Source of the DNA: an uncultured Treponema sp. | Lineage (GTDB): Bacteria > Spirochaetota > Spirochaetia > Treponematales > Treponemataceae | Direction of reading: 5' to 3' | Assembly: GCA_937900125.1 (NCBI GenBank) | Contig: CALCEK010000043.1 | Location: forward strand, 1-40,693 | DNA: 40,693 nucleotides | Part shown: in pieces, positions 13,968 through 23,439 of the stretch | Layout: each line of letters begins with the position of its first letter | Numbering within the stretch: position 1 is the stretch's first letter | The notes under the pieces: generated by a model | What the model was told of the DNA's origin: nothing | What the model saw: the letters and a program-made list of their open reading frames with translations, nothing else | Databases searched by the model: none | Position numbers and translations under genes: made by a program

Positions 13968-16139
13968 TCAGATTTTTTCTTCCTCTGAAGAAATTATTTG
14001 TGCTAATTTTTTGGCAAGTTCGGGGTGAGCCATTGAAAGTTCTTCAAAATAACGTTCGTGTTCAATTTGAATACGGGCATACAAGGTGGGATATTTTTGT
14101 TGGAGTTTTTCATCGCGCACTAAACGATGATGAATTATTTTTTGCACAACTTCTTCATTTTTTTCAAGCAAAAGCGATTCAAGTTGTGCATGGCGCAAGC
14201 TGATTTTTTGTTCAATTTCGGTGTGATTTACAAGAGTTTTTTGTTGGTCTAAAGATTCCAATGTCATTTCAAGAATATCAAGAAATTCATCTTCTTGAAC
14301 TTCACTCCAATAATCTTTAAAGTGCTGAATTTCTTGTTCCTGAATTTTTTGCATATCAAAAGTCCCAGAAACAGAAAGTTCTTTTGCAATTTTATTTGCA
14401 AAGTCCATCATCACTTTTTCAGCATCGCGTCCAAACGCCCACTCAAATTCCGCCTGCTCAACCGAATAATTTTTTTCTAGCGGAACAACTGTTTCATCCG
14501 CAGGGTATGGGTGCTCTAGCCCCGCAGCATCAAGGGCAAACGCAATCCTTGCCCTAACAACGCGCTTTTCAATCAGCTCCATTGCCCCAAACGCCCTAAG
14601 TTGTTCATTTACCGCGCCAACGTGTCCTGCAAGATAAAATTGAATTCCCTTTGCGGAAAATTTTTTGTAAAGGCGCAAAAGTCGCTCCGCAGCAGTTGCA
14701 TCTACGCTAGAAATTCCACTGGAATCTACGACAAAAATTTTGGTGTCAGCCTTAACAGAATTTTCTACGTCATCGCAAAACTGTTTTATGTTTGCGTAAA
14801 AAAGCGGACCAGAAAATCGGTAAATAATCACATTTTTAATCGGAACTGCCGCAGTGCCTTTTCTTGTGAGCGAATAATAGCCTTTTAGTCCAGGAACGAT
14901 TCCCAAAAAATCAACGGCGGGTTTTGATTGCCGAATGATAAACGTTATTGCCGCTAAAAGAACTCCAACAATAACACCATAAATTGTTCCCAAAAGCAAA
15001 ACAGAAGCAAAAGCTGCGTAAAAAATGAAAAACTCACTTTTATCCAAAGCTCGCAATCTGTGTGCCAAAGAAAATTCAAATGTTCCAATCAAAGCAGAAA
15101 TCACAATTCCCGTAAGAACTGGCACTGGCAAATAAGCAATAAATCCCGTTCCGCAAAGCAAAATTAAAAGCATTGCTAAAGAGGCAGAAATTGACATCAA
15201 CTTTGACGAAACGCCAAATTGGTTTGCAATTCCCGTGCGAGAAACGCTTCCGTTTACGGGGCAAGAACCGCTTAATGCCGAAGCAAAATTTGCTAAAGCG
15301 TAAGCTAAAATTTCTTTGCGCGGAGAAATTGATTCTTCGTATTTTAATGCGATGTTGCTTGTTGCCAAAAGTGTTTCTGAAAAAATAACTACGGCGATTG
15401 ACGCACTCTGAAGCCAAATCCGTTTGTCAAAATTCAGCAAAACAGAAATGTTTGGAATAAAAAACGATGGCAATCCAGCTTGAACACTTGGAAGAGTTTT
15501 TATTCCGAATTTTTGGTCAATGTGAAAAAAGAATGTCAACGCAGCTCCCACAAACATCAAAATGGGCTGGCTTGGCAATTTGGGAAAAAAATGTTTTGAA
15601 AGCAAAATTAAGGCGATTGTAAAAAGTCCGAGCAATAACGAAATTAAATTAAAATCTCGAGCGGCTTCATTTTTTATGTGAAGCAAAAGCGACAAAAGTT
15701 CGCCCGTACCAGCGTTTCCGCCAAAGAGTTTTGGAATCTGCATACAAATAATTGTCATTCCAATTCCCGTTATAAAACCGCCCATAACAGGTTGCGAAAT
15801 AAATTTTAGAATGCGGTCTGCCCTTAACAAAAAAAATAGAAAAAGCCACAAAGAAACCAAAATCGTTATGCAAGGAATTATTTGCAACGCTTCCGCACTT
15901 TCTGGAACAATTTCCATTGCGGCAATCATTCCGCCCGTAAGAGCGGCGGGGGCGGCGTCAACACCAAAAACAAATCTAAAAGAAGTAGAAAGTAGCGCAA
16001 ACACAAAAATCGGAAGCAGAGAACCATACAAACCATACACAACTGGTAAGCCCGCCACCGAAGCATATCCCATACTAATCGGAATAGAAACAAGCGCGAT
16101 TATAATTCCAACAAAGCAATCTTTTAAGTGCGCTTTCAT
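13968..16139 (-). CDS. SulP-family anion transporter with STAS domain and long C-terminal extension
   Basis: The 723-residue protein starts with an amphipathic segment and then GIIIALVSIPISMGYASVAG, the classical SulP first helix. About 10-12 helices follow, with the SGSCPVNGSVSRTGI motif. A STAS domain spans roughly residues 430-540 (IFVVDSSGISSVDATAAERL). About 170 highly charged helical residues then extend beyond STAS. SulP proteins carry sulfate, bicarbonate, dicarboxylates or related anions across the inner membrane. It starts 3 nt after the mnmE stop, so it belongs to that transcript. It sits immediately upstream of a sulfite-producing operon, but a sulfur role is only inference. Confidence 0.85.
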   Translation of the reverse strand: MKAHLKDCFVGIIIALVSIPISMGYASVAGLPVVYGLYGSLLPIFVFALLSTSFRFVFGVDAAPAALTGGMIAAMEIVPESAEALQIIPCITILVSLWLFLFFLLRADRILKFISQPVMGGFITGIGMTIICMQIPKLFGGNAGTGELLSLLLHIKNEAARDFNLISLLLGLFTIALILLSKHFFPKLPSQPILMFVGAALTFFFHIDQKFGIKTLPSVQAGLPSFFIPNISVLLNFDKRIWLQSASIAVVIFSETLLATSNIALKYEESISPRKEILAYALANFASALSGSCPVNGSVSRTGIANQFGVSSKLMSISASLAMLLILLCGTGFIAYLPVPVLTGIVISALIGTFEFSLAHRLRALDKSEFFIFYAAFASVLLLGTIYGVIVGVLLAAITFIIRQSKPAVDFLGIVPGLKGYYSLTRKGTAAVPIKNVIIYRFSGPLFYANIKQFCDDVENSVKADTKIFVVDSSGISSVDATAAERLLRLYKKFSAKGIQFYLAGHVGAVNEQLRAFGAMELIEKRVVRARIAFALDAAGLEHPYPADETVVPLEKNYSVEQAEFEWAFGRDAEKVMMDFANKIAKELSVSGTFDMQKIQEQEIQHFKDYWSEVQEDEFLDILEMTLESLDQQKTLVNHTEIEQKISLRHAQLESLLLEKNEEVVQKIIHHRLVRDEKLQQKYPTLYARIQIEHERYFEELSMAHPELAKKLAQIISSEEEKI

Positions 16140-16142
16140 TTG

Positions 16143-17537
16143 TTATTTTCCAACGCAAAAATGGCTAAAAATGCTTTCAAGAATATCGTCTGGGGTAACG
16201 CTTCCTGTAACTTCGCCTAAAGAGTCAAGGCTGTCTTCTAAATCTTGCACTACAGCGTCCATTGCAAAATCTTGATTCAAAACAAAAAGCGAATGTTCCA
16301 CCCGCTCCAAAGCTTCTTGCACGGATTTTTTTTGTCTTTCTGAACCGAGTCCCGCCACGCCCGAATCTCGTTTTTCTGCAACGCACAGAATTTCATTTGT
16401 TAGCTGAATTACATCTTGTAATCCTGCGCCACTTTTTGCAGACACCCTAACACTTCCCTTACAAAAATCTAAAATCGGCAAAGGAATATTTTGTTCTTTT
16501 GCTTCATCGGAATCAGATTTATTTAATAGAAGAATACAAGGAATATTTTTGTGTTCAGAAAAAAATTCAAAATCGGCATTTTCAAAATCAAAACGAGAAT
16601 CTTTCACGTACAAAATTATGTCGGCTTCAAAACTTAAATCTTTTGCAGCTTCAACGCCTTCCGCTTCGATAGAATCCGATGTTTCCCTAAGCCCCGCAGT
16701 GTCAAAAAGTCGAACAGGCAATCCGTCAAAATCAACCCAACTTTCTAGCCAATCGCGCGTAGTTCCTTCAATGTCGCTCACAATTGCGCGGTCTTGTTTT
16801 AAAAACGCATTAAATAGACTGGATTTTCCCGCGTTTGTTTTTCCGCACAAAACAATCTTTGCGCCATCTTGGAACAGTTTTTCGCTCCGCCAAGAATCAA
16901 GCAAAGTATGCAAACGATTTTGCGCTTGTAAAATTAAATGCGTGTCAAAAGAATCAGAAATATTTTCTTCATCCTCGGGATATTCAATTCCAACTTCCAA
17001 AGTGGCAATGGAATCGATAATCAGTTTTTTTATTGAATCGATTTCTTGCAAAAGTTTCCCAGTAAGTCGCTCGGCAGCGCGCCCCCTAGAAGAATCTGTT
17101 CGGCTATCGATAATTTCTTTTACGGCTTCTGCGCGAGTTAAATCTGTTTTGCCGTTTATGTATGCCCTAAAAGTAAATTCTCCCCGCTCCGCTGCACGAA
17201 AACCGTTTTGCAAAAGTAAGCCTTGAATTTTTTTAACAACCGCAATTCCGCCGTGACAAAAAATTTCCACCATATCTTCGCCAGTAAAAGATTTTGGTGC
17301 GCGGTAAACGCCAAGCATTACCTCGTCAATTTTTTCTCGACTTGCGGGATTCAGAATCCATCCATAAACAAGAGAATTTCCTTTTGCCTCTAAAAGTGCA
17401 TTTGGGCGAGAAAACAACGTGGCGCAAATTTTTATACAATTTTTTCCGCTCGTTCGTATAATTCCAATCGCGCTAGGAACAAGTGGCGTTGCTATTGCCG
17501 CAATTGCTTCTTCTGGAACGTAACCCAAATTTGTCAT
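16143..17537 (-). CDS. mnmE: tRNA modification GTPase MnmE
   Basis: The 464-residue protein has the tetrahydrofolate-binding N-terminal domain (SAIGIIRTSG, GEDMVEIFCHGG, GEFTFRAYINGKTDLTRAEA). A G domain follows, with P-loop GKTNAGKSS, G2 EGTTRDW, G3 DTAG and G4 LNKSD. The C-terminus is FCVGK, a variant of the FC(I/V)GK end needed for catalysis. With MnmG it adds the carboxymethylaminomethyl group to wobble uridine 34 of certain tRNAs. The ATG at 17537 overlaps the upstream stop as ATGA. A TTG at 17543 in frame is less likely. Its co-transcription with a SulP gene and a DUF4015 gene is unusual. Confidence 0.97.
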   Translation of the reverse strand: MTNLGYVPEEAIAAIATPLVPSAIGIIRTSGKNCIKICATLFSRPNALLEAKGNSLVYGWILNPASREKIDEVMLGVYRAPKSFTGEDMVEIFCHGGIAVVKKIQGLLLQNGFRAAERGEFTFRAYINGKTDLTRAEAVKEIIDSRTDSSRGRAAERLTGKLLQEIDSIKKLIIDSIATLEVGIEYPEDEENISDSFDTHLILQAQNRLHTLLDSWRSEKLFQDGAKIVLCGKTNAGKSSLFNAFLKQDRAIVSDIEGTTRDWLESWVDFDGLPVRLFDTAGLRETSDSIEAEGVEAAKDLSFEADIILYVKDSRFDFENADFEFFSEHKNIPCILLLNKSDSDEAKEQNIPLPILDFCKGSVRVSAKSGAGLQDVIQLTNEILCVAEKRDSGVAGLGSERQKKSVQEALERVEHSLFVLNQDFAMDAVVQDLEDSLDSLGEVTGSVTPDDILESIFSHFCVGK

Positions 17538-19924
17538 CGCCAAAACCCCGTTATTGGCAAAATGTGCAAAAAGCGAATATTGTGTGCGGGTTGCGCGGGC
17601 ACTTCTTCTTCGTATTCGGGATTCAAAACGCTGTCTAAAATAGAAAGCATTGCTTGGCTGCGTTCTGCCGCTTTACTAAGCGATTTATTTTTGAGATACA
17701 ATTTTTCCTCAGAATCGTCATAGCTAAATGCGGGAAGCCTTGTTTGTTGCGGCTCTTCATCTGCCTTCCACGGAGAAATTTCATTGTCGGCGGGGTCGGG
17801 GCGAATGTCATCATAATTTCCGCCAGAGTTATTCCAGAACATATAGCCGTGGTCTGCCCCATCGCGAACACCAAAAACTTCGCGCAAAACATAATCGGAA
17901 TTATAATAAGTTCGGTCGTATCGGACATTCATATAAAACGCCTGAACCCACGGTCGCACAACAATGTGATTTCGTCCAATTACAGTGTTTCGATACGTTC
18001 CATAAAAATAGATTCGGTACGGGCGTTCGGCTAAAGGTTTGTATTCCAAAAAGTTTTGCTCAAAATGAGAAGGATAAAACATTGGGCAAATAACATCAAC
18101 GTATTCACTCATAAGCTCCACGTCTTGCCCAGTGCGTGTCCCAGAACGATACCAGCCGTTTGCACCGTAAATGTCAATTCCGATTGGAGCTTTTATATTT
18201 TCGCGGGCGTAAGACAAAAATGAAACCAACGCACTTTCCTTATCCATTCCTTTGTCGCGCCAACGATACGTTGCATTTGAAAGATTTGTTCCATCGGTCG
18301 GGAATCTGATGTAGTCAAATTGAATCTCGTCAAAACCGCGTTCAATTAGTTCTTTGGCAATTTCTACATTGTATTCCCAAACTTCTTCGCTATACGGGTC
18401 AACCCAATTTTCATCATAATAACGAGTGCGTTGCGTAGTATTTCCCGCTGCATCGGTAACATCTTCTGTTCCGCGGATTCCAACCCACGGGCGATTTGTT
18501 TTTGCGTTCCAAACAGCGTATTGACCTTTGTCATATTCAGAAAGATGTTTGTCCTTAAACACAACGATTCTTCCAATCAAATAAACATCGTCTTTTTTAA
18601 ACTCGTCCACAAAAGTTTCAACATCGATTTTGTATTGCGTTACAAATCCTTTTTGTTTTAAGAGCGGACTTTTGGGTTCAAATCGCAAAAGTCCATAATC
18701 GTCTTTCATATCAACAACAACCGCATTTAGTTTGTTTTTAGAAACGATATTTTTGTATTTTTGGATTCCCGCCATATTTCGAACTTGATAAGAGGAAATG
18801 TAAACCGCTTTTCTACTGTCCGCCTTTTCTCCCCAAGGAGTCAATGGTTCGTTCGGAGTCAAAAGCCACAACTCACTCAAAGAAAGTGGTGTTTCCATTT
18901 TTGACACCGCATTTGGAACGTAGGCTGCATTCACGGGAAAATCGCTCAACAAAAGTTGCTGTTTCCAATCCAAATATGGCGAGGGCAATTCCGAAACTTT
19001 CCCAGTTTTCAAAGAAATCGAGGCGAGTTTTCCGACAGTTGTAAACACAAGGGCGTTTTTGTTTTGGCATAAACCATCGATTGTATCTAAAGCTTCAGGA
19101 CCTGTGTAAACTTTTTGCGCACGTTTATTTTTCCAATCAAAACGATAAATGTTTGGCAAAAAAGTTTGCGCACAATAAATTTCAACAAAAAGAGAATCGT
19201 CTTCCGTGCTACAAACAACTGGAACAATGTCGCTAACTTCATCGGGAGTCAAAGTTGGCAAAGCCGTAAAACCCGAACTTACGTCAATCCAAGCGGGTCG
19301 AGCCGCATCTGCGCGATAATAACTAAAACCATAAATTGCGTGCGACATAAAAACAACAACTTCGCTAGATGCGATTGAGCCGTCCTTTGCGTAAACAGGC
19401 ATGTGTGCAACCGCAACAGATTTTATTCCAGATGTATATTGACTTGTTGAGCCGATTGACTTCCAATTTTTTCCGCCATCGCGCGTAAGGTAAACAGAAT
19501 CTTTTGTTGCTGTAACAAGAATATTTGGGTCTAAGGGGTCTGCGCAAATGTCCTTTAAAAGTGCCGTTTGTACTGCAAGAGATTTTTGTTTTTCTGCGTA
19601 TTTTTTGATTGTTAAAGTTGGAAGCCCCGTGTTACATTCTTCAAAATCGTGTAAATTCAAAGAGCGAATAATTCCATTTGCTGTAACAAAATACCAATAA
19701 GAATTTGCCTTGATTATCTGACTAACTTTTCCGCGAGTCCAAACTGGTTCAAGTTTGTTTTCAGAAATAACACGAAAAAGTCCGCCGTCTGTTCCAATTA
19801 AAAATGGATTCTCAGAATCGTTTACATTCAACGGCACATCAGGCAACTGATAAAGTGGTTTTGTCTGAGCAAAACAAACAGTGGCTAAAAAAAACAAACA
19901 GACTTTTACAGATAATCTACGCAT
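17534..19924 (-). CDS. Exported Asp-box repeat protein with C-terminal DUF4015 glycosidase-like domain
   Basis: The 796-residue protein begins with a signal peptide (MRRLSVKVCLFFLATVCFAQ). The first half is beta-propeller-like with an Asp-box, LTRDGGKNWKSIG. The second half, from about residue 375 (YISSYQVRN), matches DUF4015, a TIM-barrel putative glycoside hydrolase. It has DMKDDYGLLRF, FDEIQFDYIRFPTDG, IGIDIYGANGW and YVDVICPMFYPSH; the acidic residues at strand ends resemble GH active sites. It is probably periplasmic or surface-attached and may act on cell-wall glycan. No SD precedes the ATG at 19924; GATACT 6 nt upstream suggests a leaderless transcript. It heads the DUF4015-mnmE-SulP operon. 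Confidence 0.85.
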   Translation of the reverse strand: MRRLSVKVCLFFLATVCFAQTKPLYQLPDVPLNVNDSENPFLIGTDGGLFRVISENKLEPVWTRGKVSQIIKANSYWYFVTANGIIRSLNLHDFEECNTGLPTLTIKKYAEKQKSLAVQTALLKDICADPLDPNILVTATKDSVYLTRDGGKNWKSIGSTSQYTSGIKSVAVAHMPVYAKDGSIASSEVVVFMSHAIYGFSYYRADAARPAWIDVSSGFTALPTLTPDEVSDIVPVVCSTEDDSLFVEIYCAQTFLPNIYRFDWKNKRAQKVYTGPEALDTIDGLCQNKNALVFTTVGKLASISLKTGKVSELPSPYLDWKQQLLLSDFPVNAAYVPNAVSKMETPLSLSELWLLTPNEPLTPWGEKADSRKAVYISSYQVRNMAGIQKYKNIVSKNKLNAVVVDMKDDYGLLRFEPKSPLLKQKGFVTQYKIDVETFVDEFKKDDVYLIGRIVVFKDKHLSEYDKGQYAVWNAKTNRPWVGIRGTEDVTDAAGNTTQRTRYYDENWVDPYSEEVWEYNVEIAKELIERGFDEIQFDYIRFPTDGTNLSNATYRWRDKGMDKESALVSFLSYARENIKAPIGIDIYGANGWYRSGTRTGQDVELMSEYVDVICPMFYPSHFEQNFLEYKPLAERPYRIYFYGTYRNTVIGRNHIVVRPWVQAFYMNVRYDRTYYNSDYVLREVFGVRDGADHGYMFWNNSGGNYDDIRPDPADNEISPWKADEEPQQTRLPAFSYDDSEEKLYLKNKSLSKAAERSQAMLSILDSVLNPEYEEEVPAQPAHNIRFLHILPITGFWR

Positions 19925-19930
19925 ATTTCG

Positions 19931-19936
19931 AGTATC
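19931..19936 (-). promoter_or_regulatory. -10 hexamer of a possible leaderless promoter
   Basis: GATACT on the minus strand is followed by 6 nt and then the ATG at 19924. No SD is present. The -35 region is poor, so this is the weakest member of the leaderless set. Confidence 0.35.
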
Positions 19937-19989
19937 GGTAAAAATCTGATAAGGATAAATTTAATTTTTTTTCGCCGTTACTTTTTACT

Positions 19990-20065
19990 TGTTACGCAAG
20001 GCGGTTGTAGATGTTTCGCGGGCAACGCCCACTCAACATGACACGGGCAGCGGGTCATTCGGAGC
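19990..20065 (-). repeat. Dispersed intergenic repeat copy
   Basis: On the minus strand this contains GTCATGTTGAGTGGGCG, TTGCCCGCGAA and CATCTACAA. Near 13915-13960 the plus strand reads GCCATATTGAGTGGCATT, CCCCGCGAA and ATACCTACAA. The same core recurs as GTCATCCTGAGCGGG and CCCGCGAAGAATC near 40122-40162. GGGC-GTT-GCCC forms a small hairpin inside it. It sits between the NnrDE stop and the DUF4015 gene. Confidence 0.5.
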
Positions 20066-20074
20066 AAATCAAGT

Positions 20075-21577
20075 TTACGCGATGACAACGGAGTGCGCAA
20101 TTTTTTCTATTAGTGCGGGTGGCGTGAGTGCGTAGTTTGGAAAAAAATCGTGCGAAGCATTTGCGTGAACTAGTGAAGCTTGAATTGCAGCCTCTTGTGC
20201 AGAATAACCTTGCGAAAGAAGGGCGGCACAAAGTCCTGTAAGAACATCGCCACTCCCCGCTTTTGCCAAAGCGGAATTTCCTAGTGGATTTATAAAAACG
20301 CCTTCTTCTGTGGCAATAATGCTGTTTGCGCCTTTTAACAAAAGAGTTGCGCACGGAAATTTTTCTACAAATTTTTTTGCCAATTCCATACGATTTAAAA
20401 CGATTTCTTTTACAGAAAAATCTCCTAGTCCGCATATTTTAAAAAGAGAAACACATTCTTTTGGGTGCGGAGTTAAAACGATGTTTGTATAATTACAATC
20501 GCGCCGTTTTTCCAAAAGCTGCCGAATTCTAAAATCGTAAAAAATGTCTGCGTCCAAAACGCAAGCTAAGGTGGGATTTTTTTCTAAAAACAAAAATGCT
20601 TCGGCAGCTATTTTTTCTGAACTCCCCAGACCCATACCAAACGCGAGGCATTTGCAGTTTTCTGGAAAATTTTTTGTAGCCGACATAAGATACGGTGGCA
20701 AAAATGAATCAGAATCCAATTCGTCCAAAAAAAGAGTCGCAAGCCCCGCACCAAAATACAACGCCGCACTTGCCGCCAAAACAGCCGCTCCTTTTTTTTG
20801 ACCGCAAACAAAAACCGTATGCCCAAAAGTGCCTTTGTGAACATTTTGCTTTTTTCTAAACGGCGGATGAATGTCCGTTTGTTCCAATAAATGCGCAACT
20901 GGTTTTGCAAGAGATTCAAAAGCGGAACGGCTGACACCAAGATTTGCACAGACAATTTTTCCGCAAGCGTCTTTTGCCGCATCGCTAAACAGTGCGCATT
21001 TTAGGCTTCCCATAGAAACGGTTAAATCGGCACAAAAGACTTCGCCTTCGCAATTTCCATTTAGGTCTAAACCGCTTGGAATGTCGCAAGCTATTTTGTA
21101 AACATCAGAAATTTTATTTGCAGCGCGAACAGCGGCTTCTTGTGCGGCGGGAAGTTTTCCGTGAAATCCGCTTCCAAAAATGCAATCCCCAATAACGCGC
21201 AAGTCCATACTTTTTTGCTCAAAGAATTCGTCCAATTCGTAAACAACAATTTCTCGGATTTGCAAAAGTTCGGCGCGTTTTTTTTGCAAAGTTGCCAATT
21301 CTGTTTTACATTCGCCAAAAGTGCAAAGCGTAACAGAAATATCTTTTCCGATAAGTCGGCGGGCTAGGGCAAAACCATCTGCGCCGTTGTTGCCAGTTCC
21401 TGCCAAAATTAAAACTGAAGCGCGTTCCATATATTTTTGCGGATTCGATTTTATAAAATGCAAAACTTCTTGTTCTAATGCGCTTGCAGCATTTTCCATC
21501 ATCAACTCTTCGGAAAGCCCGTATTGTTTGCGGCAACAAGTGTCTAAAACTCTTGTGTCAAAATATACTTTTTCCAT
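20075..21577 (-). CDS. nnr: Bifunctional NAD(P)HX epimerase / ADP-dependent dehydratase
   Basis: The 500-residue fusion has an N-terminal YjeF epimerase domain (VLILAGTGNNGADGFALARRL, ACDIPSGLDLNG) and a C-terminal ribokinase-fold dehydratase. The latter has KGTFGHTVFVCG, VLTPHPKEC, LLLKGANSI and the catalytic loop AKAGSGDVLTGLCAALL. It repairs hydrated NADH and NADPH: one half interconverts the epimers, the other removes water using ADP or ATP. The start at 21577 has SD GGGGGG. It is divergent from the CHASE2-like gene. Length and motifs are complete. Confidence 0.95.
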   Translation of the reverse strand: MEKVYFDTRVLDTCCRKQYGLSEELMMENAASALEQEVLHFIKSNPQKYMERASVLILAGTGNNGADGFALARRLIGKDISVTLCTFGECKTELATLQKKRAELLQIREIVVYELDEFFEQKSMDLRVIGDCIFGSGFHGKLPAAQEAAVRAANKISDVYKIACDIPSGLDLNGNCEGEVFCADLTVSMGSLKCALFSDAAKDACGKIVCANLGVSRSAFESLAKPVAHLLEQTDIHPPFRKKQNVHKGTFGHTVFVCGQKKGAAVLAASAALYFGAGLATLFLDELDSDSFLPPYLMSATKNFPENCKCLAFGMGLGSSEKIAAEAFLFLEKNPTLACVLDADIFYDFRIRQLLEKRRDCNYTNIVLTPHPKECVSLFKICGLGDFSVKEIVLNRMELAKKFVEKFPCATLLLKGANSIIATEEGVFINPLGNSALAKAGSGDVLTGLCAALLSQGYSAQEAAIQASLVHANASHDFFPNYALTPPALIEKIAHSVVIA

Positions 21578-21744
21578 TTTATCCCCCCGAGTTCAAAATT
21601 CGGCAAATTTCCCCAAAAATTACACGGGAATCAATTTTTGCAAAAAACGTCGTTGTGGTTTTGCGGAAAATGGGTTTTGTTTGCAAAGTGGGGTACTGTC
21701 AGCAGAACAAATGGGGCATTTGCAAAAAGGGCGCGGGCGGGAAC

Positions 21745-21772
21745 TTGCGTTGTAAACAAAATGTGGTATAAT
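21745..21772 (+). promoter_or_regulatory. Promoter of a leaderless GTG-start gene
   Basis: TTGCGT at 21745-21750, a 16-nt spacer, then TATAAT at 21767-21772. Six nt later (TTTATT) comes the GTG start at 21779. No SD is present. Confidence 0.6.
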
Positions 21773-21778
21773 TTTATT

Positions 21779-23008
21779 GTGAAACAGATTGAAAAATTTT
21801 CAAAAAAAATGGGGATTTGCGGATTTTTTTTGGTGATTGGACTTTTTTTTGTTTGGACACCGATTTTTTCTGCATTGGATTCTAAAGCGTTTATCTTTTT
21901 AGAACGTGCGGCAAACAAAAATCGTACATTAAATATTTCGCCATCTTTGCTGCTTACAATGCAAGAAGAGGCAAATTTTAAAACTGCAAATGACGCAATT
22001 CTTTCTCTTACAACGCTAAAAACAAACATTTTAGTCTTAGACATAGCGGAAGCGGCGTTTGTGCAAGAAGCGAATGATAGTTCAACAGAAATAATTTCTC
22101 GCATAGTTCCAATCCCCCAAAAGATTCAGGAAAAATTGCAACTTAACCTTTCTCCACCGCAAAAGGAAATTTTAAACGCAAATGTTTTGTATCCCCAAGC
22201 AAAATCCACAGAAAAATTTCCAAAAGCTGAATATTTTTCGCTTCCACCGCTTGCTTCGATTGGGGAAAAAGTAACGCTTGCCTTTTCGCCCCAAGAGCAA
22301 AAATCGCCCGTGGTGCGAACACCGCTTTTTTGCGCTTACGAAGGCGGTTTTATTCCGAGTCTTGCAATGGCGGCGGCAATAAAAACGCTAGGGCTTTCTG
22401 CGGACGACATTGAAATTTGCGGGGGAAAATACGTTCGGCTTTTTCTTTTGGACGGGCAAATTTTGGAGATTCCCATTGACGATTCTGGGTGCGTGATTTT
22501 TTCTGACATTCCGCAATATTCGCTTACAAAACTGCGGGCAGAAAATGTGGCGGGTGCGGCACAAAATTACGGGGTTTTTAAGCAACTTGCGGGCATTTGT
22601 GCGGGAAAAACGATTTTGTTTGGCGATGGAAACTCCGTACGCGATACTTTTACAAAAACCGCTTTAAACGACCACAATTCAGAGGTTTGGGTTCAGGCGG
22701 CAGTTTTAAATGGCATTCTGGAAGACGGCGCATTTTTTAAGCCTACACCGATTTTTTTAAAACTTGTCCTTACAGCCCTTGCCGTTTGCGCAATGATTAT
22801 AGCGGTGTTTTCTGACAAAACTTTGCTTTTTCATTTAATTCCGAGTGTTTGCGTGATTCTTTTGGCGGGAATGAATTTTTTGTTGTATAAAAAATTTAAT
22901 ATTATGATTTGGTTTTTTGGGCTTTTGTTTTACATATTTTTTTGTTGGCTTACAACTTTTCTTACGCAACATCTTGTTGTAAAATGGAAAAAGCGAGGTT
23001 TAAAATGA
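21779..23008 (+). CDS. CHASE2-like extracytoplasmic sensor protein without output domain
   Basis: The 409-residue protein starts with GTG at 21779, placed by the promoter. It has one N-terminal membrane helix (ICGFFLVIGLFFVWTPIF), a periplasmic domain of about 310 residues, and three C-terminal helices (residues about 325-400). This helix-domain-three-helix plan is that of CHASE2 sensors. The stretch GKTILFGDGNSVRDTF followed by SEVWVQAAVLNGILEDGAF resembles the CHASE2 end. CHASE2 proteins usually carry a cyclase, kinase or GGDEF output; here the protein ends KKRGLK after the last helix. The stop overlaps the cytidine deaminase ATG (ATGA). The family call is moderate. Confidence 0.6.
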   Translation: MKQIEKFSKKMGICGFFLVIGLFFVWTPIFSALDSKAFIFLERAANKNRTLNISPSLLLTMQEEANFKTANDAILSLTTLKTNILVLDIAEAAFVQEANDSSTEIISRIVPIPQKIQEKLQLNLSPPQKEILNANVLYPQAKSTEKFPKAEYFSLPPLASIGEKVTLAFSPQEQKSPVVRTPLFCAYEGGFIPSLAMAAAIKTLGLSADDIEICGGKYVRLFLLDGQILEIPIDDSGCVIFSDIPQYSLTKLRAENVAGAAQNYGVFKQLAGICAGKTILFGDGNSVRDTFTKTALNDHNSEVWVQAAVLNGILEDGAFFKPTPIFLKLVLTALAVCAMIIAVFSDKTLLFHLIPSVCVILLAGMNFLLYKKFNIMIWFFGLLFYIFFCWLTTFLTQHLVVKWKKRGLK

Positions 23009-23439
23009 ATCAAGAAATTCCAATTGAAACACTAATTCAAAAGGCTTTAGAAATGCTTGCCTTTTCTTACGTTCCGTACTCTCGGTACACAGTTGGGGCA
23101 GCACTTTTAACAAAACAGGGCGAAATTTACACTGGTTGTAACATAGAAAATGCGGCTTACGGACCTTCAAATTGCGCTGAACGGACGGCGTTTTTTAAAG
23201 CAATCAGCGAAGGCAAAAAAGAGTTTAGCGCAATCGCTGTTGTTGGCGGTCCGAATGGCACAACAGAAGAATATTGTATGCCGTGCGGTGTTTGCCGCCA
23301 AGTTATGGTGGAATTCTGCGACAAAGACTTTAAAATCATAATCGCAAAATCACCCAAAGACTACATTGTAAAAAACCTAGAAGAAATTTTACCATTTAGT
23401 TTCAATCCGCAAGACAAAATCGGCGCAAATGCAAAATAA
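23005..23439 (+). CDS. cdd: Cytidine deaminase
   Basis: The 144-residue protein has the complete zinc site: CAERTA (Cys plus catalytic Glu) and PCGVCRQVM. It also has YVPYSRYTVGAAL and GCNIENAAYG, typical of small tetrameric cytidine deaminases. It converts cytidine and deoxycytidine to the uridines in pyrimidine salvage. The ATG at 23005 follows AGCGAGG and overlaps the upstream stop, so it depends on the leaderless CHASE2-like transcript. Confidence 0.96.
   Translation: MNQEIPIETLIQKALEMLAFSYVPYSRYTVGAALLTKQGEIYTGCNIENAAYGPSNCAERTAFFKAISEGKKEFSAIAVVGGPNGTTEEYCMPCGVCRQVMVEFCDKDFKIIIAKSPKDYIVKNLEEILPFSFNPQDKIGANAK

Noticed and set aside
13968..16139. SulP gene as first gene of the SQ operon
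   Set aside because: A hairpin and a strong promoter lie between it and hpsG, and it is coupled to mnmE.
20075..21577. Split epimerase and dehydratase genes
   Set aside because: The frame is continuous and the two-domain fusion is the normal bacterial form.
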